Source: Gordonia sp. X0973 (GTDB lineage Bacteria; Actinomycetota; Actinomycetes; Mycobacteriales; Mycobacteriaceae). Taken from it: a DNA stretch of 64,000 nucleotides. The position numbers and the translations under genes are program-made. The notes beneath the pieces are model-generated. The model had not been told where the DNA came from and ran no database searches. It saw only the letters and a program-made list of their open reading frames with translations. Location: positions 372,001 to 436,000 of the forward strand of contig NZ_CP054691.1 of NCBI RefSeq assembly GCF_013348785.1, given 5' to 3'. Shown here piece after piece: positions 14,005-24,008 of this stretch; position 1 is the first letter of the stretch; each line of letters opens with the position of its first letter.

Positions 14005-14757
14005 TCAGTCCGGCGGTGTCAGGTGACGCAGGTAGCGGTCGGGGGCGGCGAGGAAGTCGCGGGTCATCCGAACCGGAGGTGCGTCGTCGTAGGCGACTCG
14101 CTCGATCTGCCCGTCGTCGTCGATGGCGAAGATCGTCGCGCCCGGCAGCGCCAGCAGGATCGGGGAGTGGGTGGCGATGATGAACTGGCTGCCCCTGGTC
14201 ACGAGGTCGGCGATCATGGCGATCACGTTGAGGCATCCCTGCGGCGACAGGGCGGCTTCCGGCTCGTCCATCACGTAGAGCCCGCCGGGGAAGAACCGCG
14301 CGTGGATGAGGTCGACGAAGGACTCGCCGTGGGAACGTTCGTGCGGTGAGACGCCGCCGAAGACGGCGAGTTGCTCGGGGCCGAGGTCTTCGGTCGCCGT
14401 CGCGACGTTGTAGTAGGTCTCGGCGCGCAGGAAGTAGCGGCTGCGCGGCTTGCTCGACCCCCACGTCAGGTAGAGGTGGTCGGCGAGATCGGATTCCGTC
14501 GCACGTGTGGTGAAGCGGTAGTTCTGGCTGCCGCCCTCGGCATTGAGTCCCGCGGCCAAGGCGATGGCCTCGATCAGCGTCGACTTGCCGCTACCGTTCT
14601 CGCCGACGAAGAAGGTCGCTCCCGGCGGCAGCGGCAGCCCGCCGGATTCGGCGAGACCGCGGACGACGGGCAGGTCGAACGGATAGCGATCCGTCGGCAT
14701 CGCCGCTCCCAGCGAGATCCGCCGGATGAAGCTCGCCGGCTCGATGTCGAATGCCAC
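14005..14757 (-). CDS. ABC-type (AAA_15/23-like) ATPase
   Basis: A 250-residue stand-alone ATPase with an ABC/SMC-like head and no membrane or coiled-coil part. It has Walker A FVGENGSGKSTL (about residues 49-60), a signature-like segment HERSHGESF (about 140) and Walker B GLYVMDEPEAAL (about 160-171). Then come a D-loop and the switch histidine in FIIATHSP. Start GTG at 14757 is supported by GGGGAGG 5 nt upstream. Proteins of this kind are widespread in actinobacteria as single genes of unknown function; some are related to the ATPase half of defence systems, but there is no partner nuclease here. It begins right beside the satellite's attachment site and is chromosomal. Confidence 0.85.
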   Translation of the reverse strand: MAFDIEPASFIRRISLGAAMPTDRYPFDLPVVRGLAESGGLPLPPGATFFVGENGSGKSTLIEAIALAAGLNAEGGSQNYRFTTRATESDLADHLYLTWGSSKPRSRYFLRAETYYNVATATEDLGPEQLAVFGGVSPHERSHGESFVDLIHARFFPGGLYVMDEPEAALSPQGCLNVIAMIADLVTRGSQFIIATHSPILLALPGATIFAIDDDGQIERVAYDDAPPVRMTRDFLAAPDRYLRHLTPPD

Positions 14758-14772
14758 GTCGACCTCCCCGAT

Positions 14773-15252
14773 CTATCGACGTCGGGCGGCGCTCGGCAAC
14801 ATCGGCGGGCAGGCGGTCCCGGGGATGGTCGCCACCTCGAAATGCCACCACTCGTTCGCATAGGTGCGGCAGAGCCCCCACCTGTTGCCGGTGCGCGCCA
14901 GCCACCTCGCACCGCGCTGGGGGCCGACGTCGATCGCCCGACCGGACACGTGGGTGGACTGCGAGGGCGGCAGGACCCACTTGCGAGCCTCGGCGGCGCT
15001 GCCGTAGGTGCGAATCCCGTCGCGCCACATCCGGTCCTGCTCGGCCCAGGAGCGCTTCCCCGAAGTGATCCAGAGCGGGATGCCCTCGCGGGTCGCCTGC
15101 GCCTTGGCCAGTCGGTAGGCGGTGGCGAGTTGGGGTGTCAGACCGGCGGTCGATCCGGGAGCGGCATGTGCCGAAGCTGCGGAGGCCGCAACGGGCAGGG
15201 TGAACGCCGCTGCGGCGACAACGGCGGCGAGGAATCGCTGGCGGGAAGTCAT
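14773..15252 (-). CDS. Secreted D-alanyl-D-alanine carboxypeptidase (VanY/M15B family)
   Basis: A 159-residue exported peptidase predicted to trim the terminal D-alanine of peptidoglycan stem peptides. A signal peptide occupies about residues 1-30 (basic start, alanine-rich core, cleavage near ASAHA-AP). Zinc ligands and catalytic residues are in STHVSGRAIDVGP (SxHxxGxAxD, about residues 105-117) and NEWWHFE (ExxWH, about 138-144). It is short but holds the full family core. The ATG at 15252 has GAGGAG 4 nt upstream; the longer open frame adds an unrelated N-terminus before the signal sequence. It lies 15 bp downstream of the ATPase start on the same strand side, and is divergent from the MFS exporter. 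Confidence 0.88.
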   Translation of the reverse strand: MTSRQRFLAAVVAAAAFTLPVAASAASAHAAPGSTAGLTPQLATAYRLAKAQATREGIPLWITSGKRSWAEQDRMWRDGIRTYGSAAEARKWVLPPSQSTHVSGRAIDVGPQRGARWLARTGNRWGLCRTYANEWWHFEVATIPGTACPPMLPSAARRR

Positions 15253-15336
15253 GGAACTCCTCAGTCGGTTCGTGCGCGGCGCGGGGAGCGCAGTGATGGG
15301 GCTCACGACGATTCTCGCAGGCCGGGCAATGCTCGT

Positions 15337-15342
15337 TACGAT
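15337..15342 (+). promoter_or_regulatory. Putative -10 element (TACGAT) of the MFS gene
   Basis: TACGAT lies 8 nt before the ATG at 15351, consistent with a leaderless or near-leaderless message. Confidence 0.45.
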
Positions 15343-15350
15343 TGGCCGCG

Positions 15351-16598
15351 ATGACCACCACCGCGCCACCGTCCCGAGGAGCCGTGCTCGGCGCTACCTC
15401 GTGGATCCCCGTCGGCGGCGCCCTCTTCGTCAGCGCCTGGGGCGGCAACCAGTTCACGCCGCTGCTCGTCATGTACAAGGCCGAGGGATTATCCGGTGTC
15501 GTGGTCGACACGTTGCTGTTCGTCTACGTCTTCGGCATCGTCCCGGCATTGCTGATCGGCGGCCCGGCATCGGACCGCTGGGGGCGGCGACCGCTCATGC
15601 TCCCGGCGCCGATCCTCGCCGGGCTCGGATCGGTGGCCCTGGCGATGGGCGCGCACTCGGTGGTCCTGCTGAGTATCGGCCGCCTGCTCAGCGGAGTGGC
15701 GTTGGGCCTGGCGATGGCGGTCGGCGGCAGCTGGCTCGTCGAACTGTCCCGCGCCGCCGGTGCGCCCGCTGGGGTCGGGGCGCGGCGCGCGACGATGTGC
15801 CTGACCGCCGGTTTCGGCGTCGGTGCGGCGGTTGCCGGGGTTCTCGCGCAGTGGGGACCGTGGCCCACAGTCTTCCCGTACGTGATCACGGTCGTGTTGG
15901 CGTTGGTGGCGGCGGTGGCCCTGTGGCGGGTGCCGGAGACCAGGGTCGGCGACACCGGAGACACCGCCGACACCGGCAAGCCCACCGGGGTATTGGCCGC
16001 CCTGCGCATCCCGTCGGCGTTGGACCGGCGGTTCCTACTGGTCGTCGCACCGGTCGCCCCGTGGGTGTTCGGCGCCTGTGCCATCGCGTACGCGATCATC
16101 CCCGACCTGCTGCGCGGCCACACCACCGTTCCGATCGCGTTCGCCGCCGCGTGCTGCGTCCTCGGCTTGACGGCCGGTTTCGCCATTCAGTCCGCCGGTC
16201 GTCGCATCGACCGCCCGGGCACCGTGCGGGGGATGGTCGTGGCACTTGCGGTGGTCGCCGTCGGCCTGGTGATGGCGATCGCCGCCGAGGCCACCCGCAA
16301 CGTGGCCGTCGCGCTGCTCGCAGCCGCGGTGCTCGGCTGTGGCTACGGGATGGCATTGATCGGCGGGCTGCTCGAAGTGCAGCGCATCGCCGGCCCCGAC
16401 GATCTGGGCGGTCTCACCGCCGTCTTCTACGCGCTGACCTACATCGGCTTCGGTTCGCCCGCGCTCCTGGCCTGGTTGGCCCAGCGATTCCCCTCGCTGA
16501 CCTATCGGGACTTCTTCCTGGTGGGTCTGGTCATGACCGCCGTCTGCCTCGCCTCGGTGCTCGCGGGCGGACGCCTTCGACGGACCGAGAATCCGTAG
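15351..16598 (+). CDS. MFS transporter
   Basis: A 415-residue inner-membrane transporter of the major facilitator superfamily with about 12 hydrophobic segments. The loop between helices 2 and 3 carries the family motif (GGPASDRWGRRPLM, about residues 64-77). A glycine-rich helix 5 region (LTAGFGVGAAVAGVLAQWGPW) fits the proton-antiport drug-exporter branch. A central loop with a GDTGDTADTGK repeat separates the halves. The substrate cannot be read from sequence. The ATG at 15351 was chosen over a TTG nine bases earlier because of the TACGAT hexamer. It is followed by galE after 9 bp, but galE has its own -10-like hexamer. Confidence 0.85.
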   Translation: MTTTAPPSRGAVLGATSWIPVGGALFVSAWGGNQFTPLLVMYKAEGLSGVVVDTLLFVYVFGIVPALLIGGPASDRWGRRPLMLPAPILAGLGSVALAMGAHSVVLLSIGRLLSGVALGLAMAVGGSWLVELSRAAGAPAGVGARRATMCLTAGFGVGAAVAGVLAQWGPWPTVFPYVITVVLALVAAVALWRVPETRVGDTGDTADTGKPTGVLAALRIPSALDRRFLLVVAPVAPWVFGACAIAYAIIPDLLRGHTTVPIAFAAACCVLGLTAGFAIQSAGRRIDRPGTVRGMVVALAVVAVGLVMAIAAEATRNVAVALLAAAVLGCGYGMALIGGLLEVQRIAGPDDLGGLTAVFYALTYIGFGSPALLAWLAQRFPSLTYRDFFLVGLVMTAVCLASVLAGGRLRRTENP

Positions 16599-16601
16599 AC
16601 T
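16596..16601 (+). promoter_or_regulatory. Putative -10 element (TAGACT) of galE
   Basis: TAGACT lies 6 nt before the galE ATG and overlaps the end of the MFS gene, so galE may have its own leaderless message. Confidence 0.5.
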
Positions 16602-16607
16602 GCCACC

Positions 16608-18667
<2,060 letters not shown>

Positions 18668-18679
18668 CTAGTGGCCCGA

Positions 18680-18685
18680 TAGCCT
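18680..18685 (+). promoter_or_regulatory. Putative -10 element (TAGCCT) of rmlA
   Basis: TAGCCT lies 6 nt before the ATG at 18692. This favours that ATG over the GTG immediately before it. Confidence 0.5.
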
Positions 18686-18691
18686 GGGGTG

Positions 18692-19567
18692 ATGCGCGGA
18701 ATCATCCTGGCCGGTGGAACCGGTTCGCGGCTGCACCCGATCACCCAGGGCGTCAGCAAGCAGCTGGTTCCGGTTTACGACAAGCCGATGATCTACTACC
18801 CGTTGTCCACGCTGATGCTGGCCGGGATCACCGACGTCCTCATCATCACCACGCCGCAGGACCGGCCGGCCTTCCAACACCTGCTCGGCGACGGCTCGAT
18901 GTTCGGTATCTCGCTGACCTACGCGGCGCAGCCCGAGCCCAACGGCCTCGCCCAGGCGTTCGTGCTCGGCGCCGACCACATCGGCTCGGATTCGGTGGCA
19001 CTCGTGCTGGGGGACAACATCTTCTACGGCCCGGGACTCGGCAGCCGCCTCGCCGCCCACCGCGACGTCGTCGGCGGGGCCGTCTTCGCCTACTGGGTCG
19101 CCAACCCCGGCGCCTATGGCGTCGTCGATTTCGACGAGAGCGGTCGCGCGGTGTCACTGGAGGAGAAGCCAACACGGCCGCGGTCCAACTTCGCCGTACC
19201 CGGCCTCTACTTCTACGACAACGACGTCGTCGACGTGGCCAAGGGGCTAAGCCCGAGCGCGCGCGGCGAATACGAGATCACCGACGTCAACCGGCACTAC
19301 CTGGACCGCGGCGCGCTCTCGGTCACCGTGCTGCCACGCGGCACCGCCTGGCTGGACACCGGCACCTTCGATTCCCTGCTCGACGCGGGCAACTTCGTCC
19401 GCACCGTCGAGCAGCGGCAGGGACTGAAGATCGCTGTGCCCGAGGAGATCGCCTGGCGCCAGGGTTGGCTCTCCGACGAGGAGTTGCGCACGCGGGCCGC
19501 CGGTCTGGCCAAGTCGGGGTACGGCGACTACCTGCTCGATCTGCTCGAGCGCGGAAAGGCCTTCTGA
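18692..19567 (+). CDS. rmlA: Glucose-1-phosphate thymidylyltransferase
   Basis: A 291-residue nucleotidyltransferase that makes dTDP-glucose from dTTP and glucose-1-phosphate, the first step of the rhamnose pathway. The N-terminal [14 protein letters not shown] is the nucleotide-binding signature. [24 protein letters not shown] (metal-binding Asp), [10 protein letters not shown] and [14 protein letters not shown] follow in the standard order. Full length. It is followed by rmlC after 3 bp, so the two are co-transcribed. rmlD is not in the window. Confidence 0.95.
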   Translation: MRGIILAGGTGSRLHPITQGVSKQLVPVYDKPMIYYPLSTLMLAGITDVLIITTPQDRPAFQHLLGDGSMFGISLTYAAQPEPNGLAQAFVLGADHIGSDSVALVLGDNIFYGPGLGSRLAAHRDVVGGAVFAYWVANPGAYGVVDFDESGRAVSLEEKPTRPRSNFAVPGLYFYDNDVVDVAKGLSPSARGEYEITDVNRHYLDRGALSVTVLPRGTAWLDTGTFDSLLDAGNFVRTVEQRQGLKIAVPEEIAWRQGWLSDEELRTRAAGLAKSGYGDYLLDLLERGKAF

Positions 19568-19570
19568 GGC

Positions 19571-20191
19571 ATGGAGATTCGGGAGCTGTCGATCAGCGGG
19601 GCCTGGGAGTTCACGCCGGTTCAGCACGGGGATTCGCGCGGTCTGTTCCTCGAGGCGTTCAAGTCGCCGTTGGTGTCCGAGGTGATCGGCCACGGATTCG
19701 AACTGGCCCAGGTGAACACGTCGGTGTCGGCGGCGGGGACGCTGCGCGGCGTGCATTTCGCCGACGTCCCGCCCGGTCAGGCCAAGTACGTGATGTGCCC
19801 GGTCGGGGCCGTGCTCGACGTCGTCGTCGATCTGCGCGTCGGCTCGCCGACGTTCGGCCGCCACGACACCGTGCTGCTCGACGACGTTCACCGCCGTGCC
19901 GTCTATCTGAGCGAGGGACTCGGCCACGCCTTCTGTTCGCTGGCCGACGGATCGACCGTCGTCTACCTGTGCTCCACCGGGTACAACCCGGATGCCGAAC
20001 ACGGCGTCGACCCGCTCGACGCACAGCTCGGCATCGACTGGCCGACGACGGGCCGTTCCGGCGAATCCCTCGTCTACGAGCTCTCGGCGAAGGACTCCGC
20101 CGCCCCCGGCCTGGCCGAAGCGGCCGCCTCGGGTTTGCTGCCCGACTACGCGGAGGTCATGGCCCACCTGCGGGGCCGCGCAGCGCAATAG
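19571..20191 (+). CDS. rmlC: dTDP-4-dehydrorhamnose 3,5-epimerase
   Basis: A 206-residue cupin-fold epimerase for the third step of dTDP-rhamnose synthesis. It has the family substrate-binding segment QVNTSVSAAGTLRGVHFADVP (catalytic His in RGVHF, near residue 62), then VRVGSPTFG-like and LSEGLGHAFCSLADGS. Start ATG 3 bp after rmlA. The C-terminus has an alanine-rich tail slightly longer than usual. It ends 14 bp before the converging aminopeptidase gene. Confidence 0.93.
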   Translation: MEIRELSISGAWEFTPVQHGDSRGLFLEAFKSPLVSEVIGHGFELAQVNTSVSAAGTLRGVHFADVPPGQAKYVMCPVGAVLDVVVDLRVGSPTFGRHDTVLLDDVHRRAVYLSEGLGHAFCSLADGSTVVYLCSTGYNPDAEHGVDPLDAQLGIDWPTTGRSGESLVYELSAKDSAAPGLAEAAASGLLPDYAEVMAHLRGRAAQ

Positions 20192-20204
20192 CGCCCGCCG
20201 GTGG

Positions 20205-21563
20205 TCACATCGGATACGGCGGCAACGGGGCCGAGTGCAGCCATGCCTGCCACAGATCGTTGAGGCTGTGTGTCGAGTGGTCGGCGGCCAGGGTGGTGAA
20301 ATCCTCGGTGCTCACCGAGCCGTATCGGTACTTGTCGGTCCAATGCCGCAGCAAGGCGAAGAAGGCGTCGTCGCCGATGCGCAGGCGCAGCGCATGCAGC
20401 GTCAACGCTCCCCGCTTGTAGACCCAGTCGTCGAACATGTGGTCCGGCCCCGGGTCGACGAGCGGCCGACTCATCCGTGTCGCGGCGAGTTTGGCGTAAT
20501 AATGCCGCGCCCAGCCGTCAGCCGTCTGCCCACCGCTGCGCTCACTCCACAACCACTCGGCGTAGCAGGCGAATCCCTCGTGCAGCCAGATGTCGCGCCA
20601 GCGCGAGAGGGTGACCGAGTTGCCGAACCACTGGTGGGCCAGTTCGTGCGCGACGAGGCGCTCGGCGTCGCTCGTCGGCTCGCAGTGGTTCGAGCCGAAG
20701 GTCGAGAAGCCCTGCGCTTCGAGCGGGATGTCCAGCGGGTCGTCGGTGACGACGGCGGTGTAGCGAGGGAACGGGTAGGGGCCGAACATCTCGGTGAAGA
20801 CGGTCAACATGGCGACCTGCGGGGCGAACCGGGTGCGCGCGGCGGCCCGGAGCGCGGGCGGCGCGACGAGTTCGACGGGTACCGGGCTCGCCGCGAGTTC
20901 CACCGTCTCGTAGCGCCCGATCTGGATGGACGCCAGGTAGGTGGTCATCGGCTCGGTCTGTTCGAACACCCACGTCGTCTGCGCGGCCTTGGTGCGCTTC
21001 TCGGTGAGGACGCCGTTGGCGACCACGGAGAAGGGTGAGTCGGTGGTAATCGCGATGCGGTAGCTGGCCTTGGAGACCGGGTGGTCGTCGCACGGAAACC
21101 ACGAGGGTGCGCCGTTGGGCTGGTTGGCGCACAGGGATCCCTCGGTGAGTTCCTCCCAGCCGACCTCACCCCATTTGCCGCGAATCGGTCGGGGGTTGCC
21201 CGCGTAGCGGACGACGATCTCCAACGAGCCGCCCGGTGGCACCGGGTTCGACAGTGCGACGGCGAGCTTGCCCCGACGGTGCGTGTAGCGCAGGCGCTCG
21301 CCGTTCACCGTCACCCTCGCGACGGTCATCGTCGCCGCCAGGTCGAGACAGAAACGGTCGATCGAAGCGTTGGTCGTGGCGGTGATCGACGCGACTCCGG
21401 TCAACCGGTTCGCCGAGACCTTGTACTGCAGTTCCAGGTCGTAGCGCGACACCCGGTAGCCGAGGTTGCCGTTGTCCGGCAGGTAGTCGTCGTAGACGTT
21501 GTCGGGGCTACCCAGGACCGGGGACGGGCGGCCCCGGGAGGGGCGACCTGACTTCCCGGGCAA
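20205..21563 (-). CDS. M1-family zinc aminopeptidase
   Basis: A 452-residue metallopeptidase removing N-terminal amino acids. It keeps the zinc motif HELAHQWFGN and the third ligand in WLHEGFACYAEWLW. The substrate-anchoring GAMEN motif is replaced by a LEAQGFSTFG segment, as in the shorter actinobacterial M1 branch. The protein consists of the N-terminal beta domain and the catalytic domain only, about half the length of PepN. There is no signal peptide, so it is probably cytoplasmic. Start is a TTG at 21563 with GAGGAG about 6 nt upstream; no ATG or GTG nearby fits. Converges on rmlC. Confidence 0.88.
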   Translation of the reverse strand: MPGKSGRPSRGRPSPVLGSPDNVYDDYLPDNGNLGYRVSRYDLELQYKVSANRLTGVASITATTNASIDRFCLDLAATMTVARVTVNGERLRYTHRRGKLAVALSNPVPPGGSLEIVVRYAGNPRPIRGKWGEVGWEELTEGSLCANQPNGAPSWFPCDDHPVSKASYRIAITTDSPFSVVANGVLTEKRTKAAQTTWVFEQTEPMTTYLASIQIGRYETVELAASPVPVELVAPPALRAAARTRFAPQVAMLTVFTEMFGPYPFPRYTAVVTDDPLDIPLEAQGFSTFGSNHCEPTSDAERLVAHELAHQWFGNSVTLSRWRDIWLHEGFACYAEWLWSERSGGQTADGWARHYYAKLAATRMSRPLVDPGPDHMFDDWVYKRGALTLHALRLRIGDDAFFALLRHWTDKYRYGSVSTEDFTTLAADHSTHSLNDLWQAWLHSAPLPPYPM

Positions 21564-21688
21564 GAGGGTCTCCTCTGCGTCGAAGGGTGAAAAGGGGGTG
21601 AAAGTGGCGGCAGGGCCTCACGTTACCTGGCAGGCTTGTCGACGGCCGGATGAGTACCGATCATCGGCATCGACGAAGAGGATTCGAC

Positions 21689-22129
21689 ATGACTTTCCTG
21701 CGCACCCCGGCGTTGCTCGCCGCCAGAATTGCCCTGGGTTTCATTTTCATCATGCACGGCTGGCAGAAGTTCCATAACGGGCATGGAGCGGTGGTCGAGG
21801 GATTCAAGCAGATGAACGTACCGGCACCGGAGTTCTCTGCCTTCTTCGCCACGTGGGTCGAGCTGATCGGCGGCGTCGCCCTGATCCTGGGTGTGCTCCT
21901 GCCCCTCGTCGGGCTGCTGCTCGCGATCGACATGATCGGGGCCTTGATCACCGTCCACGGCCAGCACGGCTTCTGGATGGACAACCACGGCTACGAGTAC
22001 GTCCTCGCGCTCGCCGCGGGTGCGCTGGCCGTCGGGTTCGCCAACTCCGGCGTCGTCTCGATCGACCACTATCTGTTCCGGCGCACCCGGCGCGGCGGAT
22101 CCGTCGTCGTCGAGGACGCCGCCGCCTAG
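21689..22129 (+). CDS. DoxX-family membrane protein, first copy
   Basis: A 146-residue four-helix membrane protein of the DoxX family. The helices begin at LLAARIALGFIFIMHGWQKF, FFATWVELIGGVALILGVLL, GLLLAIDMIGALITV and EYVLALAAGALAVGF. The HGWQKF and WVELIGG motifs are typical. In mycobacteria a DoxX protein forms a membrane redox complex with SodA and SseA; neither partner is here. The ATG at 21689 has GAGG 8 nt upstream. A second, clearly related DoxX gene follows after 59 bp. Confidence 0.85.
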   Translation: MTFLRTPALLAARIALGFIFIMHGWQKFHNGHGAVVEGFKQMNVPAPEFSAFFATWVELIGGVALILGVLLPLVGLLLAIDMIGALITVHGQHGFWMDNHGYEYVLALAAGALAVGFANSGVVSIDHYLFRRTRRGGSVVVEDAAA

Positions 22130-22188
22130 CCGCGCTCCTTTGAGTATTAGGGTTGCCTCAAGTCCGATATGACCGAAAGGCGCCCCCG

Positions 22189-22647
22189 ATGTCGAAGATG
22201 CGCTCGGTGACCTCGTTCCTCCTGCGCGTCACGGTGGGCGCGGTCTTCATCGCCCACGGCTGGGAGAAACTCGCGATCAAGGGGATCGACAAGACGACGA
22301 TCCTCTTCGGGGACGGGCCGGGCGGCCAGCACGGCTTCCACATCCCGTTCCCGGGGGTCGCGGCGCACATCGCGGCGTGGACCGAGCTGATCGGCGGCAT
22401 CGCCCTCATCCTCGGTGTGTTGCTGCCGTTCGTCGGCGTGCTGCTGGCGGCGACGATGGTCGGTGCCGGCTACTACGGTCACCACGGCAGCGGTTTCTGG
22501 ATCCAGCAGAACGGCTGGGAGTACAACCTGGTCCTGGCCGTCGCGGTCCTCGCCGTCGGCTTCGCCGTGCCGGGCGCGCTGTCGGTGGACCACTATCGCC
22601 GCAACCGCGGCGCGTCGGCGAGGCATTCGCTGGGCGACGCCGGCTGA
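22189..22647 (+). CDS. DoxX-family membrane protein, second copy
   Basis: A 152-residue paralogue of the gene before it, sharing HGWEKL, WTELIGGIALILGVLLPFVG and a final ALSVDHY end. It differs by an insertion between helices 1 and 2 (KGIDKTTILFGDGPGGQHGFH). The ATG at 22189 has GAAAGG about 9 nt upstream; the longer frame with MPQVRY lacks a site. The pair looks like an old tandem duplication kept in one transcript. Function is membrane-associated and otherwise unknown. Confidence 0.83.
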   Translation: MSKMRSVTSFLLRVTVGAVFIAHGWEKLAIKGIDKTTILFGDGPGGQHGFHIPFPGVAAHIAAWTELIGGIALILGVLLPFVGVLLAATMVGAGYYGHHGSGFWIQQNGWEYNLVLAVAVLAVGFAVPGALSVDHYRRNRGASARHSLGDAG

Positions 22648-22657
22648 CGCGGATCGC

Positions 22658-23518
22658 TCAGTGCCGGTTGGTCGCCGTGACCAGCCACATCGCGCCGGGG
22701 ATCTTCACGCTGCCGTCGTCGATGTAGCGGCGGATGTCCTCGCGCGCGGCGTCGAGGAGTTCGTTCCATTCCGATTCGGACAGGACGCCGGCGAGTTGCT
22801 GGCGGGCCAGGCGGCCGGTCGTCGTGGCGAGGATCGTGGCGAGGCGTTCTTCGACGCCGTCGCTCCCGTCGATGCCGTGGTCGAACAACGCGTCGAACGG
22901 TTTGATCGACACCGCCGACCAGCCGGCCTCCTTGAGCAGGCCGGCGAGGTAGTCGCGGTCGGCGTAGGCGACCGGACCGGGTTGCCCGGGAGCCGGTGGT
23001 GCGGGCCGATCGGTGAGTCGTGCGGTGATGACCCCGGTTCCCGCGCCACCGAAGACGGGGTTCTCCTCGATGCCTCGCCAGCAGGCGAAGACCATGCGCG
23101 CATCCGGCGCGGTGAAGTCGCGGATGTTGGCGAAGGCGGCGGCGGGATCGTCGAAGAACATCACGCCGAAGCGGGAGACGACCACGTCGAAGGGCGCACC
23201 CGAGGCCTCGGCGCCGAAGTCGAGGCGCTGCGCGTCGCCCAGCAGCACGGTCGCGCCGGGTACCCGACGGCGTGCCGCTTCGACCATGTCGCTGGCGATG
23301 TCGACGCCGACCACCGCCGCGCCTGCCTTTGCGGCAGCCTGCAGGAGGGTGCCCGAACCACAGCCGACGTCGAGGACGCGCATGTCCGGGCCGAACCTCG
23401 CGGCGCCGACCACGGCTTCGGTGACCGGCGCGTAGGTGGCGTCGAAGATCGCCTCGTTCTCCACCCAGCCGCGCGCACCGTCGTTCCAGCTGCTGGAGTC
23501 GTACCGCGAATCAGACAT
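22658..23518 (-). CDS. Class I SAM-dependent methyltransferase
   Basis: A 286-residue methyltransferase. The SAM-binding motif I is MRVLDVGCGSGTLLQAA (about residues 46-62), motif II VVGVDIASDMV, and a post-I FDVVVSRFGVMFFDDPAAAF segment typical of UbiE/COQ5-like small-molecule methyltransferases. The C-terminal third is helical and may form the substrate lid. Substrate unknown. The ATG at 23518 has TACCAT 7 nt upstream, suggesting a leaderless message; the longer open frame runs through the opposite DUF433 gene and was rejected. It converges on the DoxX pair. Confidence 0.85.
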   Translation of the reverse strand: MSDSRYDSSSWNDGARGWVENEAIFDATYAPVTEAVVGAARFGPDMRVLDVGCGSGTLLQAAAKAGAAVVGVDIASDMVEAARRRVPGATVLLGDAQRLDFGAEASGAPFDVVVSRFGVMFFDDPAAAFANIRDFTAPDARMVFACWRGIEENPVFGGAGTGVITARLTDRPAPPAPGQPGPVAYADRDYLAGLLKEAGWSAVSIKPFDALFDHGIDGSDGVEERLATILATTTGRLARQQLAGVLSESEWNELLDAAREDIRRYIDDGSVKIPGAMWLVTATNRH

Positions 23519-23525
23519 GGTGCCG

Positions 23526-23531
23526 ATGGTA
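23526..23531 (-). promoter_or_regulatory. Putative -10 element (TACCAT) of the methyltransferase gene
   Basis: TACCAT is 7 nt before the ATG at 23518. It lies only 10 bp from the opposing -10-like TAGACT. Confidence 0.5.
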
Positions 23532-23541
23532 CGTCGACGCC

Positions 23542-23547
23542 TAGACT
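23542..23547 (+). promoter_or_regulatory. Putative -10 element (TAGACT) of the DUF433 gene
   Basis: TAGACT is 6 nt before the ATG at 23554, so the antitoxin-type gene probably has a leaderless message. Confidence 0.5.
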
Positions 23548-23553
23548 GGGCAT

Positions 23554-23784
23554 ATGGCCGAAGAGCGAGTAGTCGCGGATCACCGCGTGATGGGTGGGGT
23601 CCCGTGCATCGCCGGCACCCGGGTCCCGGTCGCGACGGTCGTCGGATTGGTGGCGCAGGGGAGAACCGCAAACGAGATCGTGGCCGACTATCCGCAATTG
23701 ACCCTCGACGATGTGCGGGCCGCCCTCGAGTTTGCCGCGTCAGCGGTCGCCGAGCGGCAACTCCCACTTCGCACACCCGCGTGA
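23554..23784 (+). CDS. DUF433-family antitoxin-type protein
   Basis: A 76-residue protein with the DUF433 pattern: HRVMGGVPCIAGTRVPVATVVGLVAQGRTANEIVADYPQLTLDDVRAAL read in two parts, RVMGGVPCIAGTRVPV and NEIVADYPQLTLDDVRAAL. The family folds as a winged helix and pairs with a PIN-like DUF5615 toxin immediately downstream, from which it gets its antitoxin label. Here the stop overlaps the GTG of that partner (GTGA), which is the normal arrangement, but the partner is broken. The antitoxin itself looks intact in length and motifs, so it may persist as an orphan DNA-binding protein. Confidence 0.85.
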   Translation: MAEERVVADHRVMGGVPCIAGTRVPVATVVGLVAQGRTANEIVADYPQLTLDDVRAALEFAASAVAERQLPLRTPA

Positions 23785-24003
23785 GGTTCCTGCTCGACGA
23801 GTGTCTCAGCGTGCGCCTGGCGCCAATGCTGTCTGCTGACGGCCACGAGTCTGGTTCTCTTTCGGCAAAGCAATCGAAGCCCAGAGCATCAGGCGGCTAC
23901 CCTCAGCGCGAACCTTGACGCCGTCGCCGCTGATCTGGAATCTGGTGCGATCGTGGTGTTCAACGACGACCGAGTTCGAGTCCGGGACCTTCCGGTCGAG
24001 TAG
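23781..24003 (+). pseudogene. Broken DUF5615 PIN-like toxin
   Basis: The start (GTG overlapping the antitoxin stop) gives VRFLLDECLSVRLAPMLSADGHES, the normal N-terminus of DUF5615 toxins with its catalytic aspartate. The frame then turns to unrelated sequence and stops near 23918. In another frame, from about 23891 to the TAG at 24001-24003, lies an end typical of the family: ATLSANLDAVAADLESGAIV, then VFNDDRVRVRDLPVE. About 50 residues of the middle, including the second catalytic acidic region, are missing. The simplest history is an internal deletion with a frameshift that killed the toxin. Confidence 0.75.
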
Positions 24004-24008
24004 AGCCA

